64,000 bases of DNA. Origin: JAEMQF01 sp963850525 (GTDB lineage: Bacteria; Pseudomonadota; Gammaproteobacteria; Burkholderiales; Burkholderiaceae_C). Shown piece by piece: positions 43,347-51,893 of this stretch. Location of the stretch: NCBI GenBank assembly GCA_963850525.1, contig CAWKLQ010000004.1, positions 620,001 through 684,000 on the forward strand. The letters are read 5' to 3'. The position numbers were made by a program, and so were the translations under genes. Each line of letters begins with the position of its first letter. Within the stretch, counting starts at the first letter, position 1. The notes under the pieces were generated by a model. The model worked only from the letters and a program-made list of their open reading frames with translations, did no database searches and was not told the origin of the DNA.

Positions 43347-44321
43347 ATGACCCACATGACTCGACGCACGCTGCTTGCGGCGTCGGCATTCGCGCTGCCG
43401 GGCGCTGCCTTCGCCCAGGCCGCCTGGCCAAGACAATCGGTGCGCTTCGTCGTGCCGTTCGCGCCCGGTGGAACCTCGGAAATCGTTGCGCGCACGGTGG
43501 CCAACGAACTGACGCGACAGCTCGGCCAGACCGTCTATGTGGAAAACAAGGGCGGCGGCGCCGGCATCCCGGCGATGCAAGACGTGGCCAAGGCCACGCC
43601 CGACGGCCACACCATCATCCTCGGCCACGTCGGCTCGCTGGCGGTCAACCCCTACATCTTTGCGAACCAGCCGTACGACGTGAACAAGGACTTCGTTCCC
43701 GTCACGCTGCTCGCCAAGGTGCCGAACCTGTTCGTCATCCACCCCGAGGTGCCGGCGAAAGACTTCAAGGAATTCGTCGCCTACGCCAAGCAGAACCCGG
43801 GCAAGCTGAATTACGGCTCGGCGGGCAATGCGAGCGCCGGGCACCTGGCGATGGAGTACCTGAAGCTCGTGACGGGCATGTTCATCACACACATTCCGTA
43901 CCGCGGCACCGGCCCGCAGTTGACTGACTTGCTCGCCGGGCGCACGCAGGCGTCTTCCGCCGGGTTGCCGGCGCTGCTGCCGCACATCAAAGCCGGCAAG
44001 CTGCGTGCGATCGCCGTCGGCACGGCGCAGCGTCTGACGCAATTGCCCGACGTGCCCACGGTGGCCGAGATGGGCTACAAGGACTTCGAGACCTCGCAGT
44101 GGTACGGCATCCTCGCGCCCGCCGGTACGCCGCGCGAAGTGGTTTTGCGTCTTCAGGAAGAGTCGCTGAAGGCGTTGAAGTCGAACTCGGTGACCGAGCG
44201 CTTCGCCAGCGACAGCGCGGTGGGCGGCGGCGGCCCGCCGGAAGAGTTTGCTGCTTTCATCGCCGCGCAGCAGAAGGTCTGGAAAGAAATCGTCTCGCGC
44301 GCCGGGATCAAGCCCGATTGA
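43347..44321 (+). CDS. Bug-family (TctC-type) periplasmic solute-binding protein
   Basis: The ATG at 43347 has GAAGGAG upstream. The signal peptide is MTRRTLLAASAFALPGAAFA, with a twin-arginine-like start. The mature part carries VRFVVPFAPGGTSEIVARTV, YVENKGGGAGIPAMQDVAKA, TPDGHTIILG and LTDLLAGRTQ, the standard Bug pattern. It follows the SDR gene by 13 bases. No TctAB carrier genes are adjacent. Confidence 0.93.
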   Translation: MTHMTRRTLLAASAFALPGAAFAQAAWPRQSVRFVVPFAPGGTSEIVARTVANELTRQLGQTVYVENKGGGAGIPAMQDVAKATPDGHTIILGHVGSLAVNPYIFANQPYDVNKDFVPVTLLAKVPNLFVIHPEVPAKDFKEFVAYAKQNPGKLNYGSAGNASAGHLAMEYLKLVTGMFITHIPYRGTGPQLTDLLAGRTQASSAGLPALLPHIKAGKLRAIAVGTAQRLTQLPDVPTVAEMGYKDFETSQWYGILAPAGTPREVVLRLQEESLKALKSNSVTERFASDSAVGGGGPPEEFAAFIAAQQKVWKEIVSRAGIKPD

Positions 44322-44342
44322 GCCCGACGCTCACGACCACGC

Positions 44343-44861
44343 TCACGGCCGCAGTTCCGGCTGCCAGAGCGTTGCGTCGGCGTGCAGCAGGTCCAGGCTG
44401 AAGCGCTTGCCCGCCAGGTGATCCTCGATACAGCGCAGCAGCAAGGGGCTGCGATGGCGCGCGCTGCTCGCGCGCACTTCATCGGGCGTCATCCACAGCG
44501 TGCGCACGATCGGGTCGTCGAGCGCCAGGCTCGGGTCGGCCTCGCCCACCGTCCCGCGGAAGGCGATTCGCAGGTAGGTCACATCTTCGCCACTGCGTTG
44601 GCGCACAAAGCGCGACAGGTAGACGCCGAGCACCGCCTGCGGCGTGAAGTGGCGCGCCGTCTCCTCCAGCGTCTCGCGCACCACGCCTTGCAGCGGCGAC
44701 TCGCCGGGGTCGAGGTGCCCCGCCGGGTTGTTCAGCTTCAAGCCTTCGGCGGTGTTTTCCTCGACGAGCAGGTAGCGGCCGTCGTGTTCGATGATCGCGG
44801 CGACGGTGACGCTGGGTTTCCAGCGCCCGTTCGGCGTCGCGGGCTTGGCGGGCGGGTCCAT
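44343..44861 (-). CDS. nudJ: NUDIX hydrolase, NudJ-like (HMP-PP / nucleotide phosphatase)
   Basis: The 172-residue protein contains the Nudix box around residues 48-67: GHLDPGESPLQGVVRETLEE, with G48, E54, R62-E63 and E66-E67. The N-terminal KPSVTVAAIIEHDGRYLLVE and the LNNPAGHLD segment match NudJ. NudJ removes phosphate from thiamine-precursor pyrophosphate and nucleotides. NudJ and MnmA commonly form an operon; here an SDR/Bug pair on the opposite strand separates them. Confidence 0.9.
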   Translation of the reverse strand: MDPPAKPATPNGRWKPSVTVAAIIEHDGRYLLVEENTAEGLKLNNPAGHLDPGESPLQGVVRETLEETARHFTPQAVLGVYLSRFVRQRSGEDVTYLRIAFRGTVGEADPSLALDDPIVRTLWMTPDEVRASSARHRSPLLLRCIEDHLAGKRFSLDLLHADATLWQPELRP

Positions 44862-44939
44862 GCGCCATTGTGGCGTCGCAATTCAGCGTTGACCTCGTGT
44901 GGAGCGCTTCGCCCGGCTAGGGATAAGCACTCTTTCTCG

Positions 44940-44959
44940 GTTGCCCCAGGCTGGGCAAC
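44940..44959. promoter_or_regulatory. Perfect inverted repeat upstream of the BMP transporter operon
   Basis: GTTGCCC and GGGCAAC are separated by six bases, about 73 bases before the ATG of the binding-protein gene. It could be an operator or a hairpin in a leader. No known riboswitch consensus was recognised. Confidence 0.3.
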
Positions 44960-45031
44960 ATCCGGGCACAGCGGCGCGCGCCGCAGCGCCGCAGCCACAA
45001 TCCCTTCCACCCGACCCTTTGAGGAGAACCC

Positions 45032-46033
45032 ATGTCCCCCCACCCTGTCCTGCGCCGCTCCCTGCTCGCCTTGGCGTGTTCCATGGCACTCGCTGCCCCC
45101 GGCTTGGCCCTGGCCCAAGCCAAGCTCAAGGTCGCCGGCATCTACACCGTGCCCTTCGAGCAGCAATGGGTGAGCCGCATCCACAAGGCGCTGAACGCTG
45201 CCGCTGCGCGCGGCGAGATCGAGTACAAGGCGAGCGAGAACGTCGCCAACGCCGACTACGAGCGCGTCATGCGCGAATACGCGACGGGTGGCAACACCTT
45301 GATCGTCGGCGAAGTGTTCGGCGTCGAAGCGGCGGGGCGCAAGGTTGCGAAAGACTTCCCCAAGGTGGCGTTCCTCATGGGTTCGTCGGGCAAACCGGCG
45401 GCGCCCAACTTCGCCGTGTTCGACAACTACATCCAGGAGCCCGCCTATTTGTCGGGAATGGTCGCCGGCGGAATGACGAAGAGCAACCGAATCGGCATGG
45501 TCGGCGGCTTCCCGATTCCCGAAGTGAACCGCCTCATGAACGCCTTCATGGCGGGCGCGAAGGAGGTGAATCCGAAGGTCGAATTCACGGTGAGCTTCAT
45601 TAACAGCTGGTTCGACCCGCCCAAAGCCAAGGAAGCCGCGATCGCGATGATGGACAAGGGCGCCGATGTGATGTACGCCGAGCGCTTCGGTGTCTCCGAC
45701 GCCGCCAAGGAGAAGGGCAAGCTCGCCATCGGCAACGTCATCAACACGCAAGACAAGTACCCTGACACGGTGGTCGCCTCGGCGCTGTGGAACATGGAGC
45801 CGAGCGTCGACCGCGCGATCAAACTGGTGAAGGAGGGCAAGTTCGCCGCCGAAGACTACGGCCCTTACTCGATGATGAAACACAAGGGTTCGGAACTCGC
45901 GCCGCTCGGAACCTTCGAGAAGAAAGTGCCCGCCGACGTCGTGGCGAAGATGCGCGCCAAGGAAAAAGCGATTCTGGCGGGCAGCTTCACGGTGAAGGTG
46001 GACGACGAGCAGCCCAAGTCCACGGCCAAGTAA
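45032..46033 (+). CDS. BMP-family ABC transporter substrate-binding protein (nucleoside-type)
   Basis: The 333-residue protein has signal peptide LALACSMALAAPGLALAQ and GAGGAG before the ATG. The mature start KLKVAGIYTVPFEQQWVSRI and VSFINSWFDPPKAKEAAIAM belong to the BMP (basic membrane protein, PnrA-like) family, which binds purine nucleosides or related ligands. The ATPase and two permease genes follow, and an amidohydrolase closes the set, so a nucleobase or nucleoside substrate is plausible. Confidence 0.92.
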   Translation: MSPHPVLRRSLLALACSMALAAPGLALAQAKLKVAGIYTVPFEQQWVSRIHKALNAAAARGEIEYKASENVANADYERVMREYATGGNTLIVGEVFGVEAAGRKVAKDFPKVAFLMGSSGKPAAPNFAVFDNYIQEPAYLSGMVAGGMTKSNRIGMVGGFPIPEVNRLMNAFMAGAKEVNPKVEFTVSFINSWFDPPKAKEAAIAMMDKGADVMYAERFGVSDAAKEKGKLAIGNVINTQDKYPDTVVASALWNMEPSVDRAIKLVKEGKFAAEDYGPYSMMKHKGSELAPLGTFEKKVPADVVAKMRAKEKAILAGSFTVKVDDEQPKSTAK

Positions 46034-46057
46034 CGGACTCTGCACCCTTGCCCTCTC

Positions 46058-46135
46058 GTCATACCGGCGAAAGCCGGTATCCACCGCTTCGGGTGGGCCG
46101 GGCCGTGGATCCCGGCTCCCGTGTCGAGCACGGGA
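46058..46135. repeat. Dispersed palindromic repeat (GTCAT-CCGGCGAAAGCCGG variant)
   Basis: This diverged member reads GTCATACCGGCGAAAGCCGG at the left. It also contains CCCGTGTCGAGCACGGG, a hairpin related to the inner stem of the MITE-like element. It lies between the binding protein and the ATPase gene of the BMP operon. Confidence 0.7.
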
Positions 46136-46151
46136 CGGCACACCCGAAGCG

Positions 46152-47711
46152 ATGACCGACTGCGTCCTGCGCCTGCAAGGCATCACCAAGCGCTTCGGCC
46201 CGCTGCTCGCGAACGATTCGATTTCGCTCGATTTGAGCCGCGGCGAAGTGCTCGCGCTGCTCGGCGAAAACGGCGCGGGCAAGAGCACGCTGGTGGCAAT
46301 TCTGTTCGGCCACTATGTCGCCGATGCGGGGCGCATCGAAGCGTTTGGCGAGCCGCTGCCCGCGGGCCGGCCGCGCGCGGCGCTGGACGCCGGCATCGGC
46401 ATGGTGCATCAGCACTCGACGCTGGCGCTGAACCTCTCAGTGCTCGACAACGTGATGTTGGGCAGCGAACCGCTCTGGCGGCCGTGGTCGCGGCGCGACG
46501 CGGCGCGGCAGCGCCTGCTCGCCACCGCGCAGCGCTTCGGCCTGGCCGTGCAGCCCGATGCGCGGGTTGCCGACTTGTCGGTGGGCGAGCGCCAGCGTGT
46601 CGAGATCTTGAAAGCTTTGGTGGGCAGCGAGGCGCGCCCCGGCGCGCGCATCCTGATCCTCGATGAGCCCACCGCGGTGCTGACGCCGCAGGAGAGCGAA
46701 GCGCTGTTCGCCACGCTCGGCCAGATGGTCACGCAGGGCTTGGCTATCATTTTCATCAGCCACAAGCTCGACGAAGTGCTGCGCGTCTCGAATCGCATTG
46801 CCGTGCTGCGCGCCGGCCAATTGGTTGCGCAGGCGAACGCCGCGGATGTGACTCCTTCACAGCTCGCGTTGTGGATGGTCGGGCATGACGTGGCTTCGCC
46901 GCAGCGGCGCAGCGCCACGCCGCAGGCGGCGCCGCTGTGCGTATTGGAGGCCGTTCAGACCGGTGGTTCGCAGCGCGATCGCCTGGACGGCGCAAGCCTG
47001 TCGCTGCACGGCGGCGAGATCGTCGCGATTGCCGGCGTGTCGGGCAACGGCCAGCTCGCCCTGGCCGAGCTGCTGTGCGGCACGCGGCCCGCCAGCGCGG
47101 GGCGCGTGAGTCTGCAGGGGAAGCCGCTGCCGGCGGACCCGGCGGCGCTCGTCGAGCGGGGAGTTGCGCGAATCCCCGAAGACCGCCAAGGTACCGGCGC
47201 CGTGGGCGACTTGCCGGTGTGGGAAAACGCGTGCGCCGAGCGCCTGGGCAGCAAACACTTCAGCCGCGCGCTGCTCGGCGTGCGCTGGGTGCGCCGCGGC
47301 GCGGCGCGGCGCCATGCAGAGCAGCTCAGCGAGCGGTTCGACGTTCGCGGCGCGGGACTGGACGCACCAGCGCGCGCCTTGTCGGGCGGCAATCTGCAAA
47401 AGCTCATCCTGGCGCGCGCGCTGACCGCGCCCGACGGCCGGCCGCCGCGGCTCATCGTCGCGCACCAGCCGAGCTGGGGGCTGGACGTCGGCGCCGTCGC
47501 CTTCGTGCAGCAACAGTTGCTCGCCGCGCGCGACGCGGGGGCGGCGGTGCTGCTGATCTCCGACGACTTGGACGAAGTGCTCGCGCTCGGTGATCGCATC
47601 GCCGTGCTGTACCGCGGGCGCTTGAGCGCGGCGCTGCCCGGAGCCAAGTGGTCGCGCGAAAGCCTGGGCCTGGCGATGGCCGGCGCCGTTCGCACCGAGG
47701 CCGCGGCGTGA
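46152..47711 (+). CDS. BMP-type ABC transporter ATP-binding protein (tandem ATPase)
   Basis: The 519-residue protein has two nucleotide-binding domains. The first has Walker A GENGAGKSTLVAIL, signature LSVGERQRVEILKAL and Walker B ILILDEPTAVL. The second is degenerate in Walker A (VSGNGQLALAELL) but keeps LSGGNLQKLILARAL and HQPSWGLDVGAV, as in sugar/nucleoside transporter ATPases (RbsA/NupA type). It energises the two permeases. It overlaps the first permease gene by four bases. Confidence 0.93.
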   Translation: MTDCVLRLQGITKRFGPLLANDSISLDLSRGEVLALLGENGAGKSTLVAILFGHYVADAGRIEAFGEPLPAGRPRAALDAGIGMVHQHSTLALNLSVLDNVMLGSEPLWRPWSRRDAARQRLLATAQRFGLAVQPDARVADLSVGERQRVEILKALVGSEARPGARILILDEPTAVLTPQESEALFATLGQMVTQGLAIIFISHKLDEVLRVSNRIAVLRAGQLVAQANAADVTPSQLALWMVGHDVASPQRRSATPQAAPLCVLEAVQTGGSQRDRLDGASLSLHGGEIVAIAGVSGNGQLALAELLCGTRPASAGRVSLQGKPLPADPAALVERGVARIPEDRQGTGAVGDLPVWENACAERLGSKHFSRALLGVRWVRRGAARRHAEQLSERFDVRGAGLDAPARALSGGNLQKLILARALTAPDGRPPRLIVAHQPSWGLDVGAVAFVQQQLLAARDAGAAVLLISDDLDEVLALGDRIAVLYRGRLSAALPGAKWSRESLGLAMAGAVRTEAAA

Positions 47712-48781
47712 GGCTCGAGCCACGCCATCAGACCTCAGGCGCAGCGCTGCTGCTCGCGCCGCTTGCGGCAGTCGCGTTCACCTTGCTCGTCAGCAGCGTT
47801 CTCGTCGCGTGGGCCGGTGCGCCGGTGGGCAGAACCTACGCGCTGATGCTGCAAGGCGGCTTCGGTTCGGTGTTCGCCTGGAGCGAAACGCTGACGCGCG
47901 CCGTGCCGCTCATCCTCACCGGCCTGGCGGCGACGGTCGCATTCAAGGCGCGCCTCTACAACATCGGCGCCGAAGGCCAGCTTTACGCCGGCGCGCTGGC
48001 CGCAGTCGCAGTGGGCGGCGTCGCGACGGGCGGTGAACTGGCAGCGCCCGTGTGGCTGATGTTCCCGGCGATGCTGCTCGCCGCGGCGCTGGCCGGCGCG
48101 GCGTTGCTGCTGGTGCCGGCCTTGCTGAAAGCGCGCCTGGGCGTTGACGAAGTCGTGACGACGTTGCTGCTCAATTTCATCGCGCTGCTGGGCGTCTCGG
48201 CCTTGCTCGACGGTGCGATGAAAGACCCGGCGGCACTCGGCTGGCCGCAAAGCCTGGCGCTCGCCGAATCGCTGGAGCTGAGCAAACTCGTGCCGGGCAC
48301 ACGCGTGCACAGCGGCTTGCTGCTGGCAGGCGCGCTCGCGCTCGCCCTCGCCGCGCTCTTCAAATACACGCTGCTCGGCTTTCAGATTCGCGCCAGCGGC
48401 GCGAACTCGCGTGCCGCGGCGTTTGTCGGCGTGCCGGCGCTGCGCACGACCGTCATCGTCGCGCTGCTGTCGGGCACGCTCGCCGGCCTGGCCGGCGCCG
48501 TGGAAGTGGCCGGCCGCACCGGCTACGTAACGCTCGACATGTCGCCCGGCTACGGCTACAGCGGCATCGTGATCGCGATGCTCGCGGCGCTGAACCCGCT
48601 GGGCGTGCTCGCCGCGGCGGTGTTCATCGCCGGGATTCTGGTGGGCGCCGACAGCATGAGCCGCGCGGTCGGCGTGCCGACTTACCTGGCCGACGTGATT
48701 GTGGCGACCTCGTTGCTTGCGGTGTTGGTGGCGACGCTGTTCACGCAGTATCGGGTGCGCTGGCGGGGCGGTACCAATTGA
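47708..48781 (+). CDS. BMP-type ABC transporter permease 1
   Basis: The protein has 357 residues from the GTG at 47708, which overlaps the ATPase stop. It has about nine to ten hydrophobic helices. LTGLAATVAFKARLYNIGAEGQL and ASGANSRAAAFVGV (coupling loop) are characteristic of the permease that pairs with BMP-type ATPases. Its usual partner permease gene begins only at 49564 because parDE is inserted between. Confidence 0.92.
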   Translation: MRLEPRHQTSGAALLLAPLAAVAFTLLVSSVLVAWAGAPVGRTYALMLQGGFGSVFAWSETLTRAVPLILTGLAATVAFKARLYNIGAEGQLYAGALAAVAVGGVATGGELAAPVWLMFPAMLLAAALAGAALLLVPALLKARLGVDEVVTTLLLNFIALLGVSALLDGAMKDPAALGWPQSLALAESLELSKLVPGTRVHSGLLLAGALALALAALFKYTLLGFQIRASGANSRAAAFVGVPALRTTVIVALLSGTLAGLAGAVEVAGRTGYVTLDMSPGYGYSGIVIAMLAALNPLGVLAAAVFIAGILVGADSMSRAVGVPTYLADVIVATSLLAVLVATLFTQYRVRWRGGTN

Positions 48782-48874
48782 TGCTGGAATCTGCGTTGGG
48801 GGTTGTGTCGACACTCGCGAAGGAGGCATACGGAATTCGCGGGGTGTGATTGGGCCGAAGTGAGCGGTTCGCGG

Positions 48875-48921
48875 TTGCCCTGTCGAGGCACTTTTGCTAT
48901 CGTGGTAGGAATTCCTCCCAC
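48875..48921 (+). promoter_or_regulatory. Promoter and palindromic operator of parDE
   Basis: TTGCCC (48875-48880) and TATCGT (48898-48903) are 17 bases apart, a good sigma-70 pair. The -10 overlaps the 20-base palindrome GTGGTAGGAATTCCTCCCAC (48902-48921), symmetrical except at one base pair. It ends 21 bases before the parD ATG and fits autorepression by ParD. Confidence 0.6.
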
Positions 48922-48942
48922 CACCAATCGCAGGACGCAGTC

Positions 48943-49224
48943 ATGACCAGCGCCGAAAAGATGAGCATCGCCTTGCCGCCGGAGATGGTGGCCTTGGTTC
49001 GCAGCGCAGTGGCCGCTGGTGAATACGGGTCAAGCAGCGAGGTGATCCGGGATGCCCTTCGCGATTGGGAGCACAAGCGGGCACTGCGCCAGCAGAAGCG
49101 CATTGCCGAACTGCGGCAACGCTGGCAGGAAGCCCTTGGCGACGAGTCTCCGGGGGTTCCCGCCAAGCCGGTTCTCGACCGCCTTGCGCGCAAATTCAAG
49201 GCCATCGCCGACGCGGCACGCTGA
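48943..49224 (+). CDS. parD: ParD-family antitoxin
   Basis: The protein has 93 residues from the ATG at 48943. The ribbon-helix-helix begins KMSIALPPEMVALVRSAVAAG and EYGSSSEVIRDALRDWEHKR, typical of ParD/CC2985 antitoxins. The C-terminal charged part binds the toxin. It precedes the ParE gene by seven bases. It probably represses its own promoter, consistent with the palindrome upstream. Confidence 0.93.
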   Translation: MTSAEKMSIALPPEMVALVRSAVAAGEYGSSSEVIRDALRDWEHKRALRQQKRIAELRQRWQEALGDESPGVPAKPVLDRLARKFKAIADAAR

Positions 49225-49231
49225 GCGGCCG

Positions 49232-49525
49232 ATGCGGCTTGAACTCTCGCGATTCGTGGAGGGCGACCTCGACGCGATCGCCAGCTACATCGCCAAAGAC
49301 AATCCGCGCCGGGCCGTGACCTTTATCGACGACATTCGCGAGAAGTTCCGCGACGTCCAGCGCAGCCCTTTGATCTACGCTCTGCGGCCTGACATCGGTG
49401 CGGCGGCTCGCATGGCGACGGTGGGCAACTTCGCCATTCTGTTTCGCGTGGTCGGCGACCTTGTGCGCATCGAACGCGTGGTCTACGGTGGCCGTGACCT
49501 GGCTTCGACTCTCAGCCCGCCTTAG
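49232..49525 (+). CDS. parE: ParE-family toxin
   Basis: The protein has 97 residues from the ATG at 49232. The RelE/ParE fold is evident in LSRFVEGDLDAIASYIAKDN, FIDDIREKFRDVQRSP, YALRPDIGAAARMATVGN and FAILFRVVGDLVRIERVVYG. ParE toxins inhibit gyrase, but some relatives cleave mRNA. The parDE pair lies between two ABC permease genes that normally adjoin. Confidence 0.92.
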   Translation: MRLELSRFVEGDLDAIASYIAKDNPRRAVTFIDDIREKFRDVQRSPLIYALRPDIGAAARMATVGNFAILFRVVGDLVRIERVVYGGRDLASTLSPP

Positions 49526-49563
49526 GGCTGGCGGCATTGCGGCACTGGCCCGGACGTCGACCC

Positions 49564-50487
49564 ATGACTGAGATCGCCGACATTGTCGCGAACACCTCGT
49601 TCTGGGTCGCCGTGCTGCGCATCGCGACGCCGCTGATTCTGGGCACCCTTGGGGTGTTGCTGTGCGAGCGCGCCGGCGTGCTGAACCTGGGCATCGAGGG
49701 CATCATGGTCGCGGGTGCTTTCGCCGGCTGGCTCGCGGTGTACAGCGGTTTGCCGCTGTGGGGTGGCGTGACCGTCGCGGCGCTCACAGGTGCGGCGTTC
49801 GGCTTGCTGCATGCCTTGCTGACGGTGCAGCTCGCGCTGTCGCAGCATGTGTCGGGGCTGGGCATCACACTGCTGGCCACGGCGCTCAGCTACTACGGCT
49901 ACCGCGTCGGGTTCCCGAAGGTGAACACGCCGCCGACGGTTCAACCGTTCAGCGAAATGAGCGGCCTGGGAATTCCGATCCTCGAGCAGCAGACGCCGAT
50001 GACCTTGCTTGCGCTCGCGCTCGTGCCGCTGCTCGGCTACTTTCTTTACCGCACGCCGGCCGGCCTTGCGCTGCGCATGGTCGGCGAGAACCCGCATGCC
50101 GCTGAGGGCCAGGGTGTGTCGGTGGCCGCGGTGCGCACCGGAGCCATCGTCGCCGGCTCGGCGCTGATGGGCGTGGCGGGCTCCTTCCTCACGCTCGCTG
50201 CGTTCAACGCGTTTTTCTTCAACATGGTGAACGGCCGCGGCTGGGTCTGCGTGGCGCTCGTCGTGTTCGCGTCGTGGCAACCCGGCAAGGCGCTGCTCGG
50301 CGCGCTGCTGTTTGCGATGTTCGATGCGCTGCAGTTGCGCCTGCAGCAATCGGGCGCGGCGACGCTGCCCTATCAGGTGTACTTGATGCTGCCCTATGCC
50401 TTGTCGATCGTCGCGCTCGTGCTCGTCGCGCGCAAGGCGGCTTATCCTGCGGCGCTGATGAAACCGTTCCGCAAGGGCGAGCGCTAG
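49564..50487 (+). CDS. BMP-type ABC transporter permease 2
   Basis: This 307-residue membrane protein starts at the ATG at 49564. The signatures are RIATPLILGTLGVLLCERAG and LNLGIEGIMVAGAFAGW near the start. LRMVGENPHAAEGQGVSV is the coupling loop. It is the second permease of the BMP transporter. The parDE pair lies upstream and the amidohydrolase gene follows after 34 bases. Confidence 0.93.
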   Translation: MTEIADIVANTSFWVAVLRIATPLILGTLGVLLCERAGVLNLGIEGIMVAGAFAGWLAVYSGLPLWGGVTVAALTGAAFGLLHALLTVQLALSQHVSGLGITLLATALSYYGYRVGFPKVNTPPTVQPFSEMSGLGIPILEQQTPMTLLALALVPLLGYFLYRTPAGLALRMVGENPHAAEGQGVSVAAVRTGAIVAGSALMGVAGSFLTLAAFNAFFFNMVNGRGWVCVALVVFASWQPGKALLGALLFAMFDALQLRLQQSGAATLPYQVYLMLPYALSIVALVLVARKAAYPAALMKPFRKGER

Positions 50488-50521
50488 CGCCGCGCGTCTG
50501 GCTCCTTCGAAAGAACGCACC

Positions 50522-51805
50522 ATGCTCGATCTGCTGGTTCACAACGCGACGCTTGTCGATGGCCGGCGCGACATGTCGGTTGCCGTGATGGGCGGGCGCA
50601 TCGTCGAAGTCGCAGCTCATCTCGACGCACCGGCGCATGAACGCGTGGACGCGTTGGGCCACCTGCTGAGCCCGCCTTTCGTCGACGCGCATTTCCACAT
50701 GGACGCGACGCTCAGCTACGGCCTGCCGCGCATGAATGCGAGCGGCACCTTGCTCGAAGGCATCGCACTCTGGGGCGAGCTGAAGCCGCAACTGACGATG
50801 GAAGCGCTGGTCGACCGCGCGCTCGCCTATTGCGACTGGGCCGTCGCCAAGGGCCTGCTCGCGATCCGCTCGCACGTCGACATTTGCGATCCGCGCTTGC
50901 TTGCGGTGGAAGCGCTGCTCGACGTGAAGCGCCGCGTCGCGCCCTACCTCGACCTGCAGCTTGTGGCGTTCCCGCAAGACGGCGTGTTGCGCAGCCCCGG
51001 CGCGCTGGAGCAGTTGAAGCGCGCGCTCGCGATGGGCGTGGACGTGGTCGGTGGCATTCCGCACTTCGAGCGCACGATGCAGCAGGGCGCTGACAGCGTG
51101 CGCATCCTCTGCGAACTCGCCGCCGAGCAGGGGCGGCTCGTCGACATGCATTGCGACGAAACCGACGACCCGATGTCGCGCCACGTCGAGACGCTGGCTT
51201 TTGAGACGCAGCGCCTGGGCTTGCACGGCCGGGTCACCGGCTCGCATCTGACGTCGATGCATTCGATGGACAACTACTACGTGTCCAAGCTGCTGCCGCT
51301 GCTGCGCGAGGCGCAATTGAACGTCGTCGCGAACCCGCTCATCAACATCACGATCCAGGGCCGGCACGACAGCTACCCCAAGCGCCGCGGCATGACGCGC
51401 GTTCCCGAGCTGCTGGCGGCGGGCTTGAACGTCGCATTCGGCCACGATTGCGTGATGGACCCCTGGTACAGCCTGGGCGCCGCCGACATGCTGGAGGTCG
51501 CGCACATGGGCCTGCACGTCGCGCAGATGACGGGGCAGGCGGCGATGCGGCAGTGTTTCGACGCGGTGACTTCCGCGCCCGCACGTATCCTGCATTTGCA
51601 GGGCCACGGCATAGCGCCGGGCTGCAACGCCGACTTCGTGCTGCTGCAGGCGCGCGATGCCGTCGAGGCGATCCGCCTGCGCGCGACGAGGCTGGCGGTG
51701 TACCGGCGCGGCAAACGCATTGCCAGTACGCCGGCGAATACGGCGTTGCTCGATCTTCCCGGGCGGCCGGCAAGCACCGCATTCATGATGGCGCCCGCGC
51801 CTTGA
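50522..51805 (+). CDS. Amidohydrolase, cytosine-deaminase (CodA)-like
   Basis: The 427-residue protein has the metal site of the cytosine deaminase branch: H57-x-H59 (FVDAHFHMD), H210 and E213 (DMHCDETDDP), H242 (GSHLTSMHSMDNYY) and D309 (FGHDCVMDPW). Spacing closely follows that of E. coli CodA from memory. It would hydrolyse the amino group of cytosine or a related pyrimidine or triazine. It lies 34 bases after the permease, consistent with an operon that imports and deaminates a nucleobase. Confidence 0.87.
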   Translation: MLDLLVHNATLVDGRRDMSVAVMGGRIVEVAAHLDAPAHERVDALGHLLSPPFVDAHFHMDATLSYGLPRMNASGTLLEGIALWGELKPQLTMEALVDRALAYCDWAVAKGLLAIRSHVDICDPRLLAVEALLDVKRRVAPYLDLQLVAFPQDGVLRSPGALEQLKRALAMGVDVVGGIPHFERTMQQGADSVRILCELAAEQGRLVDMHCDETDDPMSRHVETLAFETQRLGLHGRVTGSHLTSMHSMDNYYVSKLLPLLREAQLNVVANPLINITIQGRHDSYPKRRGMTRVPELLAAGLNVAFGHDCVMDPWYSLGAADMLEVAHMGLHVAQMTGQAAMRQCFDAVTSAPARILHLQGHGIAPGCNADFVLLQARDAVEAIRLRATRLAVYRRGKRIASTPANTALLDLPGRPASTAFMMAPAP

Positions 51806-51893
51806 TCAAGGCGGTTCGCGGGTTCTTGTGTATGCTCTTCGGTCCAGACGCGCGCGCCGCTTGCGCTGCGCTTAACAAGACGAGGAGCCACGC

